Assembly: GCA_024682655.1 (NCBI GenBank) | Contig: JAIKYZ010000072.1 | Location: forward strand, 1-35,039 | Direction of reading: 5' to 3' | Length of the DNA: 35,039 nucleotides | DNA from: Treponema sp. | Lineage (GTDB): Bacteria > Spirochaetota > Spirochaetia > Treponematales > Treponemataceae | Shown: positions 1 through 8,654 of the stretch, one piece after another | Position numbering within the stretch: position 1 is the stretch's first letter | Layout of the letters: the number at the start of each line of letters is the position of its first letter | The notes under the pieces: generated by a model | Databases searched by the model: none | What the model was told of the DNA's origin: nothing | Seen by the model: only the letters and a program-made list of their open reading frames with translations | Translations under genes and position numbers: made by a program

Positions 1-217
1 TGGCAACGCAGCCGGCGAGTCCTCCATCCATATAAATTGAAACCTGTTTTCCAATACATTCTTCAAGCATTTTTGCTGCCATACTTTTATCTCCTATATT
101 TTGTTTTCTCAATAATTTTCTGCGATGTATTCTTTGACGCCTTTTTCGACGCCTTTCTGGAAGAATAATACAGAACAGTAAAATAAATAGATAAATGAAC
201 AAATATGTATTATTCAT
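1..217 (-). CDS. Small membrane-anchored protein, DUF6897-like (partial, runs off window)
   Basis: The start chosen is the ATG at 217, preceded by AGGAG. The reading frame stays open for 72 codons to the window edge. Residues 1-20 form one hydrophobic helix (MNNTYLFIYLFILLFCIILP), followed by a strongly basic stretch (about residues 21-38), so the protein should be anchored with the rest in the cytoplasm. A second ATG at 82, in the same frame and with its own AGGAG, begins a soluble module (MAAKMLEECIGKQVSIYMDG) that may also be made alone. That module resembles, from memory, small DUF6897 proteins that start with an IGK-type motif. No function is known to me, and the C-terminus is outside the window. 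Confidence 0.55.
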   Translation of the reverse strand, partial: MNNTYLFIYLFILLFCIILPERRRKRRQRIHRRKLLRKQNIGDKSMAAKMLEECIGKQVSIYMDGGLAGCVA

Positions 218-322
218 TTGAAACTCCTATTTTTTAGAGCTTGCCTCTAGAACCTTGCCACTATTTTATGTAGACTCGGGATTTTACGTTTCAGAAGACA
301 ATCCAGGTCTTATAATAGGAAA

Positions 323-403
323 CCCCTTGAGGGGAAAGCCTTCCCCTGGTTCGCACTTCGTTGCTCACCACCCCTTCTAACGGGGAGACCCCGTAACGCC
401 CCC
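323..403. repeat. GC-rich multi-hairpin repeat, copy 1
   Basis: A G/C-rich block in an AT-rich background lies directly after the GNAT stop codon. It holds several short inverted repeats, including CCCCTTGAGGGG, GGGGAAAGCCTTCCCC and CGGGGAGACCCCG. Positions 323-403 match 34218-34298 almost base for base, and a related element is at 27987-28066. It may end the GNAT transcript or stabilise its 3' end; that role is inferred. The remaining sequence between 218 and 322 shows no gene. Confidence 0.7.
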
Positions 404-1003
404 CTACAATTTTTTCTTAAAAATATAAGTCTTATAGTCCTCATGTTCGCTGCTGAAAGGCTCGTAGCTTCCTTCCTCTACAAGGGTAAAGCCGTGTTTT
501 CCGTACCACTCCCAGTTACAGTCGCAATCGGTCCAGAGGAAAAGATTTTTCCAGCCTTCATCCTTCAATTTCTGGCAGAGCTGAGTCAAAAGCAGGCTTC
601 CGGCACCAGGCTTGCGGCTTACAAAAAGAGAAAGCTTAATATCATCTTCCTGCATGAAAGAAAGGGTGCGTTCATCCATTCCTCGCAGATATATACGGCT
701 CATATTTGCCGCAGTTTTCAGTTCTTCGGGAAAACGCTGACATTCCTTTTCGTACCACTCTTCAACCATGCAGGAGTCTCCCTTACGGGTAAAAAAGGCG
801 GCGGCAAGGAAGTTTTCGGAGTTAGAATCAATCAGCTCAAAATGATAATCGTTTTCTGAAATATTATTTCTTACTATAAATTCGACATTAAATCGCTTAA
901 AAGCTGCATCACCAACAGGAGGGCTCCAGAGAGGTTCGACCACATCAATTACGAGCGGAAGATCCTTCTCGTTGAAAGGCTTAATGGATGTATTTTCTAA
1001 CAT
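404..1003 (-). CDS. GNAT-family N-acetyltransferase
   Basis: 199 residues. The C-terminal half fits a GNAT fold: a strand then GAGSLLLTQLCQKLKDEGW (acetyl-CoA loop and following helix), then LFLWTDCDCNWEWYGKHGF, the usual late strand with a WYxKxGF motif. The N-terminal half is less typical. Start at 1003 follows AGAAGGAAAAT. It is single-copy in its transcript, facing away from the diguanylate cyclase gene behind it. A broken second copy lies at 34299-34649, with the flanking bases duplicated too. The substrate cannot be told; small-molecule amines or antibiotics are as likely as protein N-termini. Confidence 0.75.
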   Translation of the reverse strand: MLENTSIKPFNEKDLPLVIDVVEPLWSPPVGDAAFKRFNVEFIVRNNISENDYHFELIDSNSENFLAAAFFTRKGDSCMVEEWYEKECQRFPEELKTAANMSRIYLRGMDERTLSFMQEDDIKLSLFVSRKPGAGSLLLTQLCQKLKDEGWKNLFLWTDCDCNWEWYGKHGFTLVEEGSYEPFSSEHEDYKTYIFKKKL

Positions 1004-1089
1004 ATTTTCCTTCTAACAAATCATAACTTCATTTATGATAAAAATCTATCCTGCCCTGATTTTTTACATTACTTTCATCATTCAAGTAA

Positions 1090-2394
1090 TTAATCTTCTA
1101 TCTGCTTTACATACACATACAAATTCTGATTTTCTTTACTGTAATCATTTGCCGGGATAATTTCCATCATTACCCTTTTATAGGATTTTCCATATTTTCG
1201 CCTGTATATAATTTTAAGGGAAGATTTATTCGCTTCAAAAAATTCTTTCATATAATTTATATCAGTCTTAGCCAGGTATTCTTCTAAATCTTCTGGGTGA
1301 ACCTTTCCACTTTTTCCAAAGTTTACTAACCAGCTCGAAATATTTTCAGGCAGACTCTTGTCATTTATTTCTTCTTCCTCAGCATTAATTATCTGGTAAG
1401 AATCTTCAGAAATATTGATTTTCAAAATCTTTGTAAACAACTTACACAAAGCCCTATGAGCATCTTGATGGCCCCTTCTATCAACCCCAGTTTTTTTATA
1501 ATGGGCGGCTTTGGCTTCATACATTCTTTTATCTGCAATAGAAGCAAGTTCTTTTACAGTCTTTTGTTTTTTTTCTTCTTTACTTACATAACCATAAGAA
1601 ATTGTCAGACTTTTTACTAATTCTCCAGACCAGTCGGCAATTGTCTCTTCAAAATCGGTTAATACTTCTTTTAATTTTTCATTATCACAGAAAAGTATTG
1701 CTATAAATTCATCTCCACCAGTTCTATATAGTTTTCCATAGGGAGCAAGGCTTCTCTTCATACATTGACTGGCCCCTTGAAGTAATTCATCTCCCGCAAG
1801 ATGTCCAAAGGTGTCATTTACAATTTTCAGACCATTAACATCTAAAGACATATATACAAAATTATCTGTTTCAATAATTCCCTTATTATTTAAATCCTCT
1901 TCGTAAGCACGTCTATTTAACAGTCCGGTTAATTCATCTGTCCTTGATTTAAAAATTAATTTCTCTTCCTGTTTCTTTTCTTCATTAATACTCTGTGTTG
2001 TATAAACAACTTTTGTTGGCCTTCCTTCTTCATCACTTTCCATGGTAATAAATGTTGCAAGAAACCAACCAATATTATATCCCTTAAGCTGATTTGTAAT
2101 GTATTTTTTATTTTTCATTCTTTCAGCAAGTGTAGTAAGATTTGTAAATTCCAGGGCCCTTTCTTTATAATCATCTATAGTAAGTGCAGACATTACCTGA
2201 GCCATCATATTTACAGCCCCATGTTGATGATTTACAAATTCTTTTACTTCTTTGCTTGCACTGAACTCAATAACATTATCATTGACCAAATCAATTACAT
2301 GCATACTATTAAACATTCCAGCCATAGTACCCAAGGTCTTATAATAATCATTTTTCTCATTCAAAGTTTTTTGCAACATTTCTACTTTTGCCAA
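1090..2394 (-). CDS. Diguanylate cyclase, C-terminal part of a gene split by an amber codon
   Basis: This part holds the end of a PAS-like region, then a GGDEF domain (about residues 145-290) with an intact RTGGDEF signature, DELTGLLNRRAYEEDL and DTFGHLAGDELL, so it could make cyclic di-GMP. No RxxD product-inhibition site is seen in the usual place. A further PAS-like domain follows to the end. The only start candidate is TTG at 2394, without a clear ribosome site. The frame continues upstream without a gap (GYLLYGYQYDVDEAVRED) to TAG at 2452-2454, which is the stop of the preceding part. The two parts are one ancestral gene, so this half may not be translated separately. Confidence 0.7.
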   Translation of the reverse strand: MAKVEMLQKTLNEKNDYYKTLGTMAGMFNSMHVIDLVNDNVIEFSASKEVKEFVNHQHGAVNMMAQVMSALTIDDYKERALEFTNLTTLAERMKNKKYITNQLKGYNIGWFLATFITMESDEEGRPTKVVYTTQSINEEKKQEEKLIFKSRTDELTGLLNRRAYEEDLNNKGIIETDNFVYMSLDVNGLKIVNDTFGHLAGDELLQGASQCMKRSLAPYGKLYRTGGDEFIAILFCDNEKLKEVLTDFEETIADWSGELVKSLTISYGYVSKEEKKQKTVKELASIADKRMYEAKAAHYKKTGVDRRGHQDAHRALCKLFTKILKINISEDSYQIINAEEEEINDKSLPENISSWLVNFGKSGKVHPEDLEEYLAKTDINYMKEFFEANKSSLKIIYRRKYGKSYKRVMMEIIPANDYSKENQNLYVYVKQIED

Positions 2395-2451
2395 ATCTTC
2401 TCGAACAGCTTCATCAACATCATATTGATATCCATAAAGTAAATATCCCCC

Positions 2452-3849
2452 CTAGATTTTTTTACTTGAGCCACCACATCTTACATATCTTTCTCCTTTA
2501 CTAGGATGTCTCCACAGATATGTATTTTCATCAAATTTCCCCTCTTTCATTTTATTTAAACTTTCAAGTACAGAATTAATGGCCTGTGGAGAGATATTAT
2601 TAAACCAGCCTTCATAATTTTTTTCGGGACTTTGATTTTTATCTACAATTCCCATAAGACTAATCATAGTAGGGTCACAATACATTTTGGATTTTTGCCC
2701 TTCAAGTATTTCCATGCGCCAGATTCCCATTTGTGCAGAAGCAACAATATCTCTTATAGCAGTGATTTCTGAAAAAGCCCTTTTATTTTCTTCGTTAAAA
2801 AATCGATTTTCCTTCTCCAGTTTTTCATTCTGATTTACAATTTCTCTACGTCTATTAATATTTCTAATAAGGACAGCAGCAGAATAGGTAATCAAAATCA
2901 AACTGATTATTAAAATTACAGTTATAGAATTCCTGGTATTTAAACTAACAATTGCGTTATAGGAACTTTGAGGAACAATAATTACCACTTTCCAGCCAGT
3001 TTTTGGAATCTTTGAAACACAAATTCTTTCTCCCCTGCTTAAGCCCCTGTAAGAAACCGCTTTTTCATTTGCACAATTGATTATATTGATGACTTTAGAT
3101 TTTTGTTCTTTATTTGCATTAAAACGGTCCATAAATAAATCTAAAGACAAATCTTGAATATATTGGTCTTTGATTGATGAACAAATTACCATATCATTTT
3201 CGTCAATTAACAAACCATAAATTTTTTGGCCATAGATTTTTGTATCAAAAACAGGTTCAATCTGACTTGTAGCAGCAATATAACCTGTAAGAACTCCAGA
3301 AATTTTATCCTTATAAAAAATAGGTGTATAAAAATTTATCAATGTTTCCTGAGAACTTTTTGGATGATAATTATTCCAAATTCCAGTATTTCCTTTAATT
3401 CCTTCTATATAGTAACCCCTGTCACTAGCATCAAAAGGTTTTCCAACAGTCATAATATTCATACCATCGGCTCTAATATATTCAATACCACCGAAGGGAG
3501 TATTATCTATCATTGGTTCAATAAGTTCTGCAGGATTTTCTAAAGTGTCAGAAGTCATCGATTGTGAAATAGTAGTTGCCGCAAGTTTAATACTGCTTTC
3601 TGCATAGCCCATCTTATTGGAAATTGTAGCAGAAATATATTCAACCATTTGATTTGTTACCTGCTCTGCATTTTCAATAATATTTTTTCTTTCAACATAG
3701 GAATATAAAATTACTAAAGCAATTATTAATAAAAGAAGAATATTAGGAATGATAAAACGAATAGGATTGAAGGGTTCATTTTTTTCTTCTTGTTTGTATA
3801 AAGATTCACATTCACAGTCTCTTTCCTGAACTCTTTCATTTTGATTCAT
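2452..3849 (-). CDS. dCache/PAS sensor, N-terminal part of the split diguanylate cyclase
   Basis: 465 residues up to an in-frame TAG. Layout: a short Cys-containing cytoplasmic tail, a membrane helix near residues 30-50, a periplasmic dCache-like sensor domain to about residue 300, a second membrane helix (VILIISLILITYSAAVLI), a linker likely to be coiled coil, then a PAS domain cut near its end at YVRCGGSSKKI. The start at 3849 follows GGAGT. PAS domains normally continue with a strand after this point, and that strand is present in the same frame after the stop codon. Without the GGDEF half the product would be a membrane receptor with no output. The ligand is unknown. Confidence 0.7.
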   Translation of the reverse strand: MNQNERVQERDCECESLYKQEEKNEPFNPIRFIIPNILLLLIIALVILYSYVERKNIIENAEQVTNQMVEYISATISNKMGYAESSIKLAATTISQSMTSDTLENPAELIEPMIDNTPFGGIEYIRADGMNIMTVGKPFDASDRGYYIEGIKGNTGIWNNYHPKSSQETLINFYTPIFYKDKISGVLTGYIAATSQIEPVFDTKIYGQKIYGLLIDENDMVICSSIKDQYIQDLSLDLFMDRFNANKEQKSKVINIINCANEKAVSYRGLSRGERICVSKIPKTGWKVVIIVPQSSYNAIVSLNTRNSITVILIISLILITYSAAVLIRNINRRREIVNQNEKLEKENRFFNEENKRAFSEITAIRDIVASAQMGIWRMEILEGQKSKMYCDPTMISLMGIVDKNQSPEKNYEGWFNNISPQAINSVLESLNKMKEGKFDENTYLWRHPSKGERYVRCGGSSKKI

Positions 3850-3940
3850 ATCAATTACTCCAAAATTAATACTGGATTTTAAACATTTTTTTAAAGAATC
3901 TTCTCCAACATTGTATTTTTTTTATTTGCCAGTATAAAGT

Positions 3941-3955
3941 AGTTATACTATAACT
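3941..3955. repeat. Perfect short palindrome in the pdxR / sensor gene gap
   Basis: AGTTATACTATAACT has 7-bp arms around one base and lies about 90 bp upstream of the sensor gene start, after the pdxR stop. It could be an operator for the sensor gene or a weak hairpin. Nothing else stands out in 3850-3999. Confidence 0.3.
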
Positions 3956-3999
3956 TTTTGTTAATTTAATTCTATTAAAAAGTAAGTTGAGTCCTTATG

Positions 4000-5394
4000 C
4001 TAAAGCAATTTTTTTACCTTTGTCAGGGCTGCTGTTATTCCTTCTAAATCAATATTTGAATAGTTTAAGATGAATTTATGCTGATCCTCTTTTATGCCAT
4101 TCATATCAAAATCATTTATTGATGAAATATGTATTCCTTCCTGCTGTAAATCATCCTTTAATTTTTGGTCAGATTTTTTACTGTTAAACTCAAGAATAAA
4201 GTGAAGTCCAGAATCATTTTCTATAATCCGACATTCTTCCTGAGTGAATATGTTTTTTATAAGTTCAATTACCCTGCTTCTTTTTCTTCCATAATGCAGT
4301 CTCATTCGATTTATGTGTTTTTCAAAATATCCCTGACTTATAAAGGCTGCCAGAGTGTACTGCTCAAAGGTCGAAACCGTACAGGAATAAAAAGACAACT
4401 TCTGATAAAAAAGATTTGTAAGTTTTTCTGGAAGAATCATATAGCTGATTCGGATTGTTGAAGAAAGTGATTTAGAAAATGTGTTCATGTAAATAACTTT
4501 TCCAAAAGCATCCATGCTAAAAAGTGAAGGAATTGGTTTTCCCTTGTTTCTAAATTCACTGTCATAATCATCTTCTATTATGTACCTTTCTTCAGATTCA
4601 TTTGCCCAGGCAAGCATTTCGTATCTTCGGCTGGCCAGCATACATATTCCTGTTGGAAAATGGTGGGTAGGACTTATGTGTGCAATTTGACCTCCGCTTT
4701 TTCGCAATTCTTCTACAGAAAGCCCCTTATCATCCATATCAACTGGAATAGAAAGTGCCCCGTTACTTTCATAGATTTTACTGAGTTTTTTATAACCGGG
4801 ATTTTCTATGCAGTAAATTTTATCATTTCCTAAAAGCTTTATTAAAAGGCCGTAAAGATATTCCGTTCCAGCCCCAACAATTATCTGATCGGGATTTACA
4901 GTCATTCCCCTAAAAGATTCCAGATGACTTGCAATTGCTTCCCTTAAGTCTTTAATTCCCCCGCAGGGAGAAACTTCCATCAATTCTTTTTCTTTATTCG
5001 AGATTGTTTCTCTAAGAAGCCTGGCCCAGATAGAAAAAGGAAAGCTTGAATTTTCCATACGGTTTGAAGAAAAGTCAAAAGCCCATTTTTTAGATTCTCT
5101 TTCTACCTTCTCTAAATTAAAGTTATTTTCAGGATTTTTTATTTGATTAAAAATCTCAAGCTCTGCCACAAAATATCCTTTCTTAGGAAGAGTATAAATG
5201 TAGCCTTCGCTTATCAACTGGTCATAAGCATTTTCAATTGAAATGGTACTAATTCCAAGATTTCTGGCAAGACTTCTTTTTGAAGGTAATTTTTCCCCCG
5301 CTTTTAACCTGCCGCCTTGAATATCTGCAAGAATATGGCTGTAAAGTGACTTGTAAAGAGGCCCCTGACTTTGGGAAAGATTATAGGTTAACAT
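4000..5394 (-). CDS. pdxR: MocR/PdxR-type GntR regulator with aminotransferase domain
   Basis: An N-terminal winged helix (about residues 5-70; GEKLPSKRSLARNLGISTISIENAYDQL is the recognition region) is fused to a fold-type I aminotransferase domain with the likely PLP lysine in FSKSLSS. Such PdxR proteins sense PLP and control pdxST. The gene is divergent from pdxST, which is the usual arrangement and the main reason for the name. The start is taken at 5394 because AGAAGGAA lies about ten bases upstream; the longer reading from 5415 has no ribosome site. The 5395-5502 gap should hold both promoters and the operators, but I cannot place a repeated box with confidence. Confidence 0.85.
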   Translation of the reverse strand: MLTYNLSQSQGPLYKSLYSHILADIQGGRLKAGEKLPSKRSLARNLGISTISIENAYDQLISEGYIYTLPKKGYFVAELEIFNQIKNPENNFNLEKVERESKKWAFDFSSNRMENSSFPFSIWARLLRETISNKEKELMEVSPCGGIKDLREAIASHLESFRGMTVNPDQIIVGAGTEYLYGLLIKLLGNDKIYCIENPGYKKLSKIYESNGALSIPVDMDDKGLSVEELRKSGGQIAHISPTHHFPTGICMLASRRYEMLAWANESEERYIIEDDYDSEFRNKGKPIPSLFSMDAFGKVIYMNTFSKSLSSTIRISYMILPEKLTNLFYQKLSFYSCTVSTFEQYTLAAFISQGYFEKHINRMRLHYGRKRSRVIELIKNIFTQEECRIIENDSGLHFILEFNSKKSDQKLKDDLQQEGIHISSINDFDMNGIKEDQHKFILNYSNIDLEGITAALTKVKKLL

Positions 5395-5502
5395 TCTGGC
5401 ATTTCCTTCTGGCATAAAAAAAAAGATTAAATTGGATATTTTTATATGACCAGAATATTTATATCATATTTCAAAAAATTAAAACATATGGAGAAAAGAA
5501 AT

Positions 5503-6378
5503 ATGAAAGATACACAGTATGAATTAAATAAGGGCCTGGCTCAAATGTTAAAAGGTGGAGTAATTATGGATGTAACTACACCTGAACAGGCAAAGATTGC
5601 AGAAAAAGCCGGAGCCTGCGCGGTAATGGCCCTGGAAAGAATCCCAGCTGATATTAGGGCTGCCGGTGGAGTTTCCAGAATGAGTGATCCAAAAATGATT
5701 AAAGAAATCCAGAATGCAGTTTCAATTCCTGTAATGGCAAAATGCCGGATTGGCCACTTTGTAGAAGCCCAGGTACTTGAAGCAATAGAAATTGATTACA
5801 TAGATGAATCTGAAGTTCTCTCCCCTGCAGATGATCTTTACCACATAAATAAAAAAGATTTTAAAGTTCCCTTTGTTTGCGGAGCCAGAGACTTAGGAGA
5901 AGCTCTTAGAAGAATTAACGAAGGTGCTTCTATGATTAGGACCAAGGGAGAACCGGGAACAGGAGATATTGTACAGGCCGTTCGCCACATGAGGAAAATG
6001 AATTCGGAAATTGCAAGAATTTCTTCTATGAGGGAAGATGAACTTTTTGAAGCCGCAAAGGCCCTTCAGGTTCCTTATGATTTGGTTTTGTATGTTCATC
6101 AAAATAAAAAACTTCCAGTTGTAAATTTTGCAGCAGGTGGAGTTGCAAGCCCAGCAGATGCCGCCCTTATGATGCAGCTTGGAGCAGAGGGAGTTTTTGT
6201 TGGCTCAGGAATTTTTAAATCTGGGAATCCAGAAAAGAGGGCTCAGTCGATTGTAAAAGCCGTTACAAACTTCACCGACGCAAAATTAATTGCAGAACTT
6301 TCTGAAGATTTAGGAGAAGCAATGGTTGGAATTAACGAAAATGAAATTAAATTGATTATGGAAAGCAGAGGTCAGTAA
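5503..6378 (+). CDS. pdxS: Pyridoxal 5'-phosphate synthase, PdxS subunit
   Basis: 291 residues, full length. PdxS condenses ribose 5-phosphate (or ribulose 5-phosphate), glyceraldehyde 3-phosphate and ammonia into PLP. The family blocks are all present: [65 protein letters not shown] and [13 protein letters not shown]. The start at 5503 follows GGAG by nine bases; upstream ATGs lack one. Its stop TAA overlaps the pdxT ATG (TAATG), so the two are translationally coupled. PLP is the cofactor of CysK and MetY encoded further along, but no sulfur operator is seen here. Confidence 0.95.
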   Translation: MKDTQYELNKGLAQMLKGGVIMDVTTPEQAKIAEKAGACAVMALERIPADIRAAGGVSRMSDPKMIKEIQNAVSIPVMAKCRIGHFVEAQVLEAIEIDYIDESEVLSPADDLYHINKKDFKVPFVCGARDLGEALRRINEGASMIRTKGEPGTGDIVQAVRHMRKMNSEIARISSMREDELFEAAKALQVPYDLVLYVHQNKKLPVVNFAAGGVASPADAALMMQLGAEGVFVGSGIFKSGNPEKRAQSIVKAVTNFTDAKLIAELSEDLGEAMVGINENEIKLIMESRGQ

Positions 6379-6959
6379 TGAAAATTGGAATTCTTGCCCT
6401 GCAGGGGGCCTTTATTGAACACGAAAAAATGCTGCAAAATCTTGGGGCCCAGTGCATAGAGCTTAGGAAAAAATCAGACCTAAGGGAAAATCAGCTGGAC
6501 GGTCTGGTATTTCCCGGTGGCGAAAGTACAGTTCAGGGAAAGCTCCTTAAAGAACTGGATATGTTTGATGATATCAAAAATCTGATTGAAAAGGGTCTTC
6601 CTATTCTTGCAACCTGTGCAGGTCTAATTCTATTAGCAGAGCAAATTTCTAAAGATAAGACACTTCATCTTGGGACATTGCCTGTAAAAGTAAAAAGGAA
6701 TGCCTATGGCCGCCAGCTTGGAAGTTTTGTTAAAAAAGGTGATTTTCAGGGCCTTGGCGATTTTGAGATGACCTTTATAAGAGCCCCGTATATAGAAGAA
6801 ATCAAAAATCCACAGGTAAAAATACTTGCAAAAATGGATGAAAAAATAGTTGCAGTTCAGTATAAAAATCAACTTGCCCTGTCTTTTCATCCGGAAATGG
6901 GAGAAGATAATAGAATCCACCAGGTATTTTTGGAGATGATTAGAAAGTATAGGGCTTAA
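6378..6959 (+). CDS. pdxT: Pyridoxal 5'-phosphate synthase, glutaminase subunit PdxT
   Basis: 193 residues, the usual size. It hydrolyses glutamine and channels ammonia to PdxS. Class I amidotransferase features are visible: GGEST oxyanion region, nucleophile cysteine in LATCAGLILLA, and the catalytic His/Glu pair in SFHPEMGED. It starts inside the pdxS stop codon. A hairpin with a T-rich tail follows at once. Confidence 0.95.
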   Translation: MKIGILALQGAFIEHEKMLQNLGAQCIELRKKSDLRENQLDGLVFPGGESTVQGKLLKELDMFDDIKNLIEKGLPILATCAGLILLAEQISKDKTLHLGTLPVKVKRNAYGRQLGSFVKKGDFQGLGDFEMTFIRAPYIEEIKNPQVKILAKMDEKIVAVQYKNQLALSFHPEMGEDNRIHQVFLEMIRKYRA

Positions 6960-6964
6960 TTTGA

Positions 6965-7012
6965 TGCTGGAGGAAGGTGTAAAAATCTACTCCAGCAAGT
7001 CTTTACTTTTTT
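6965..7012 (+). terminator. Terminator of pdxST
   Basis: The 8-bp perfect arms TGCTGGAG (6965-6972) and CTCCAGCA (6990-6997) are followed by a T-rich stretch (CTTTACTTTTTTTTACTTT). It overlaps the 3' end of the LysR remnant on the other strand. Confidence 0.65.
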
Positions 7013-7262
7013 TTACTTTATGTATTTCTTTATAAGAAGTTTGTTCTAAAACCTGTCTTGCATAACCAAGAAATTCTTCACCTTCGGAAGTTATTTCAAT
7101 TCCCCTATTAGTTCTAGAAAAAAATAGTTACTCCCATTTCTTCTTCCAATTGGTGAATGGCTGCAGTTAAACTTGCTGTGAAATAAAAACTTTTTCTGCA
7201 GCACCACTAATTGTCTTATTTTCTGCAACTGCAATTACCTACTTTAATTGTTGAAGTGTCAT
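6987..7262 (-). pseudogene. Decayed LysR-type regulator, N-terminal remnant
   Basis: Read on the minus strand from ATG 7262, the sequence gives MTLQQLK, a stop, then VIAVAENKTISGAAEKVFISQ, then in another frame SLTAAIHQLEEEMGVTIFF, then in a third SRTNRGIEITSEGEEFLGYARQVLEQ. That is the classic LysR helix-turn-helix (LxQLxxxxAVAExxSxxxAA...SQxxLxxxIxxLExxxG..LF.R..RG). At least one nonsense codon and two frameshifts break it, and only about 90 codons remain before TAG at 6987-6989; the effector domain is gone. It accounts for most of the otherwise gene-free stretch 6960-7375. Confidence 0.7.
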
Positions 7263-7308
7263 AAGTCATCTACCCATCTATAATTGTTTATAGTATTTTA
7301 ATCAAGGT

Positions 7309-7368
7309 TTAAATTGAATGGCTAAAATATCGCCATTCAATTTAACTTAGAGTTTCTTGCGAAACTCT
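7309..7368 (-). terminator. Tandem hairpins after the sulfur carrier operon
   Basis: Two strong inverted repeats lie just past the hcyD stop. The first in transcription order has 8-bp arms 7349-7356 / 7361-7368 with a 4-base loop. The second has 14-bp perfect arms 7309-7322 / 7332-7345 with a 9-base loop. Neither has a good U-tail on the minus strand, so they may act as RNA 3'-end stabilisers or as a two-way barrier to transcription rather than as a simple terminator. Confidence 0.55.
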
Positions 7369-7375
7369 TGTATTG

Positions 7376-7792
7376 TTAATCAACAATTTCCAATGGGTCT
7401 TTTGAAACTTTAGTATGATTTTCAACTATGAAGGCATTTAAAACAGGAGCATCTTTCTCCATTAGTGAAAGTATTAGATAACGGGCCTTGGAATCAAAAA
7501 AGAGTCTTTTATCTTCTTCACTTGGACGGCTTGGACTTTCCGGATGTGAATGCCAATTTCCAAGAGGAATAAGCCCCTTTGCTCTCATATCTTTAATTGC
7601 TTTTAATTGATCTTGAGGACTTATATTAAAATGCTCATTTGAATGATCTGTATTTTCCAGAAGATAAACTTCTTCTATGTATTTGTTGCCATCAATTTCC
7701 TTTCCAGCAATTAATCCACAGGCTTCTTCTGGTAACAGGCTCTTTGCGTAAGAAATTATTTTTTCATAATCAGATTTTTTGAGTCTTACCAT
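7376..7792 (-). CDS. hcyD: JAMM/Mov34 metalloprotease, HcyD-like
   Basis: 138 residues. It has the full JAMM zinc motif: Glu near residue 23 in PEEACGLIAG, then H81-S-H83-P, and S91-x2-D94 (HSHPESPSRPSEED). In the Wolinella succinogenes homocysteine pathway HcyD trims the C-terminal residue of the sulfur carrier HcyS and later frees homocysteine from the carrier. In Mycobacterium Mec does the same for CysO-cysteine. The neighbouring HcyS-like protein indeed has extra residues after its Gly-Gly. The ATG overlaps the hcyF stop (TAATG), so the two are coupled. It is the last gene of the metY operon. Confidence 0.85.
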   Translation of the reverse strand: MVRLKKSDYEKIISYAKSLLPEEACGLIAGKEIDGNKYIEEVYLLENTDHSNEHFNISPQDQLKAIKDMRAKGLIPLGNWHSHPESPSRPSEEDKRLFFDSKARYLILSLMEKDAPVLNAFIVENHTKVSKDPLEIVD

Positions 7793-8616
7793 TATAAGTC
7801 CTTCCCGTGTTGAGCTTCTTCACATTCCTGCTGTTCATAGTCAATTAACTCTGTAATACTTGGATTTTGACCACAAACAGGGCATTTACCATTTGCAGGT
7901 GGAAGTTTGATAGTATGGAATTCATTTTTAAGAGCATCGTAGGTCAAAAGTTTTCCTACAAGAGGTTCTCCAACGCCAATAATGTATTTTACGGCTTCCA
8001 TTGCCTGCAGCGAACCAATTACACCACCCATTGCTCCAATTACACCGGCCTGTTTACAAGTTGGAACAGCATCCTTTGGAGGTGGATCTTTGAATACACA
8101 GCGATAACATGGTCCTTTTCCAGGAATGTAAGTCATAAGCTGACCCTTAAAACGAATAATTCCTGCATGACAAAATGGCTTCTTTTCCATTACACAAGCA
8201 TCGTTGATAAGGAATTTAGCAGGGAAGTTATCAGTTCCATCAATTACAAAATCATACTCACGAATAAGTTGGCGGATATTGCTTGAATCAACAAACATTC
8301 TGTAAGTTTTTACATTAACATCAGGATTCATTGCATTCATTGATTCTTTTGCAGATTTAACTTTTGCTTTTCCAATATCTGCTGTTCCGTGAATAATCTG
8401 TCGCTGAAGATTTGAAAGGTCAACGTCATCAGCATCAACAATTCCGATAGTACCAACGCCTGCTGCTGCAAGATACATTGCAACTGGAGCTCCAAGTCCA
8501 CCAGCACCAATAATCAGAACTTTTGCGGCAAGTAATTTTTTCTGTCCCTTAACACCAACTTCCTTAAGAATAATGTGTCGGGAATATCGTTCAATTTGTT
8601 CATCTGTAAGAGCCAT
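7792..8616 (-). CDS. hcyF: ThiF/MoeB-type sulfur carrier adenylyltransferase, HcyF-like
   Basis: 274 residues. E1-like fold: nucleotide loop GAGGLGAP (38-45), DADDVDLSNLQRQ, a DGTDNFPAKFLINDAC block, zinc ligands C170/C173 and C245/C248, and the conserved cysteine of PTCKQAGVIGAM (C187). It should adenylate the C-terminal glycine of the HcyS carrier so that sulfide can form a thiocarboxylate. MoeB and ThiF share these motifs, so the assignment rests on neighbours: hcyS just before it, hcyD just after, and sir and metY in the same operon, with no thiamine or molybdopterin genes nearby. The last 25 residues are acidic and not typical. Confidence 0.85.
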   Translation of the reverse strand: MALTDEQIERYSRHIILKEVGVKGQKKLLAAKVLIIGAGGLGAPVAMYLAAAGVGTIGIVDADDVDLSNLQRQIIHGTADIGKAKVKSAKESMNAMNPDVNVKTYRMFVDSSNIRQLIREYDFVIDGTDNFPAKFLINDACVMEKKPFCHAGIIRFKGQLMTYIPGKGPCYRCVFKDPPPKDAVPTCKQAGVIGAMGGVIGSLQAMEAVKYIIGVGEPLVGKLLTYDALKNEFHTIKLPPANGKCPVCGQNPSITELIDYEQQECEEAQHGKDL

Positions 8617-8654
8617 GATTTTTCCTCCAAAAATTAAGATGCCTTGTAAAAGGT

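Noticed and set aside
2452..2454. Recoding of the stop as selenocysteine or pyrrolysine
   Set aside because: The codon is TAG, not TGA, there is no sign of pyrrolysine use, and the position corresponds to an ordinary surface residue of a PAS domain.
7244..7253. Half operator (TACCTACTTT) inside the LysR remnant
   Set aside because: No second half at the right distance and no promoter; likely chance.
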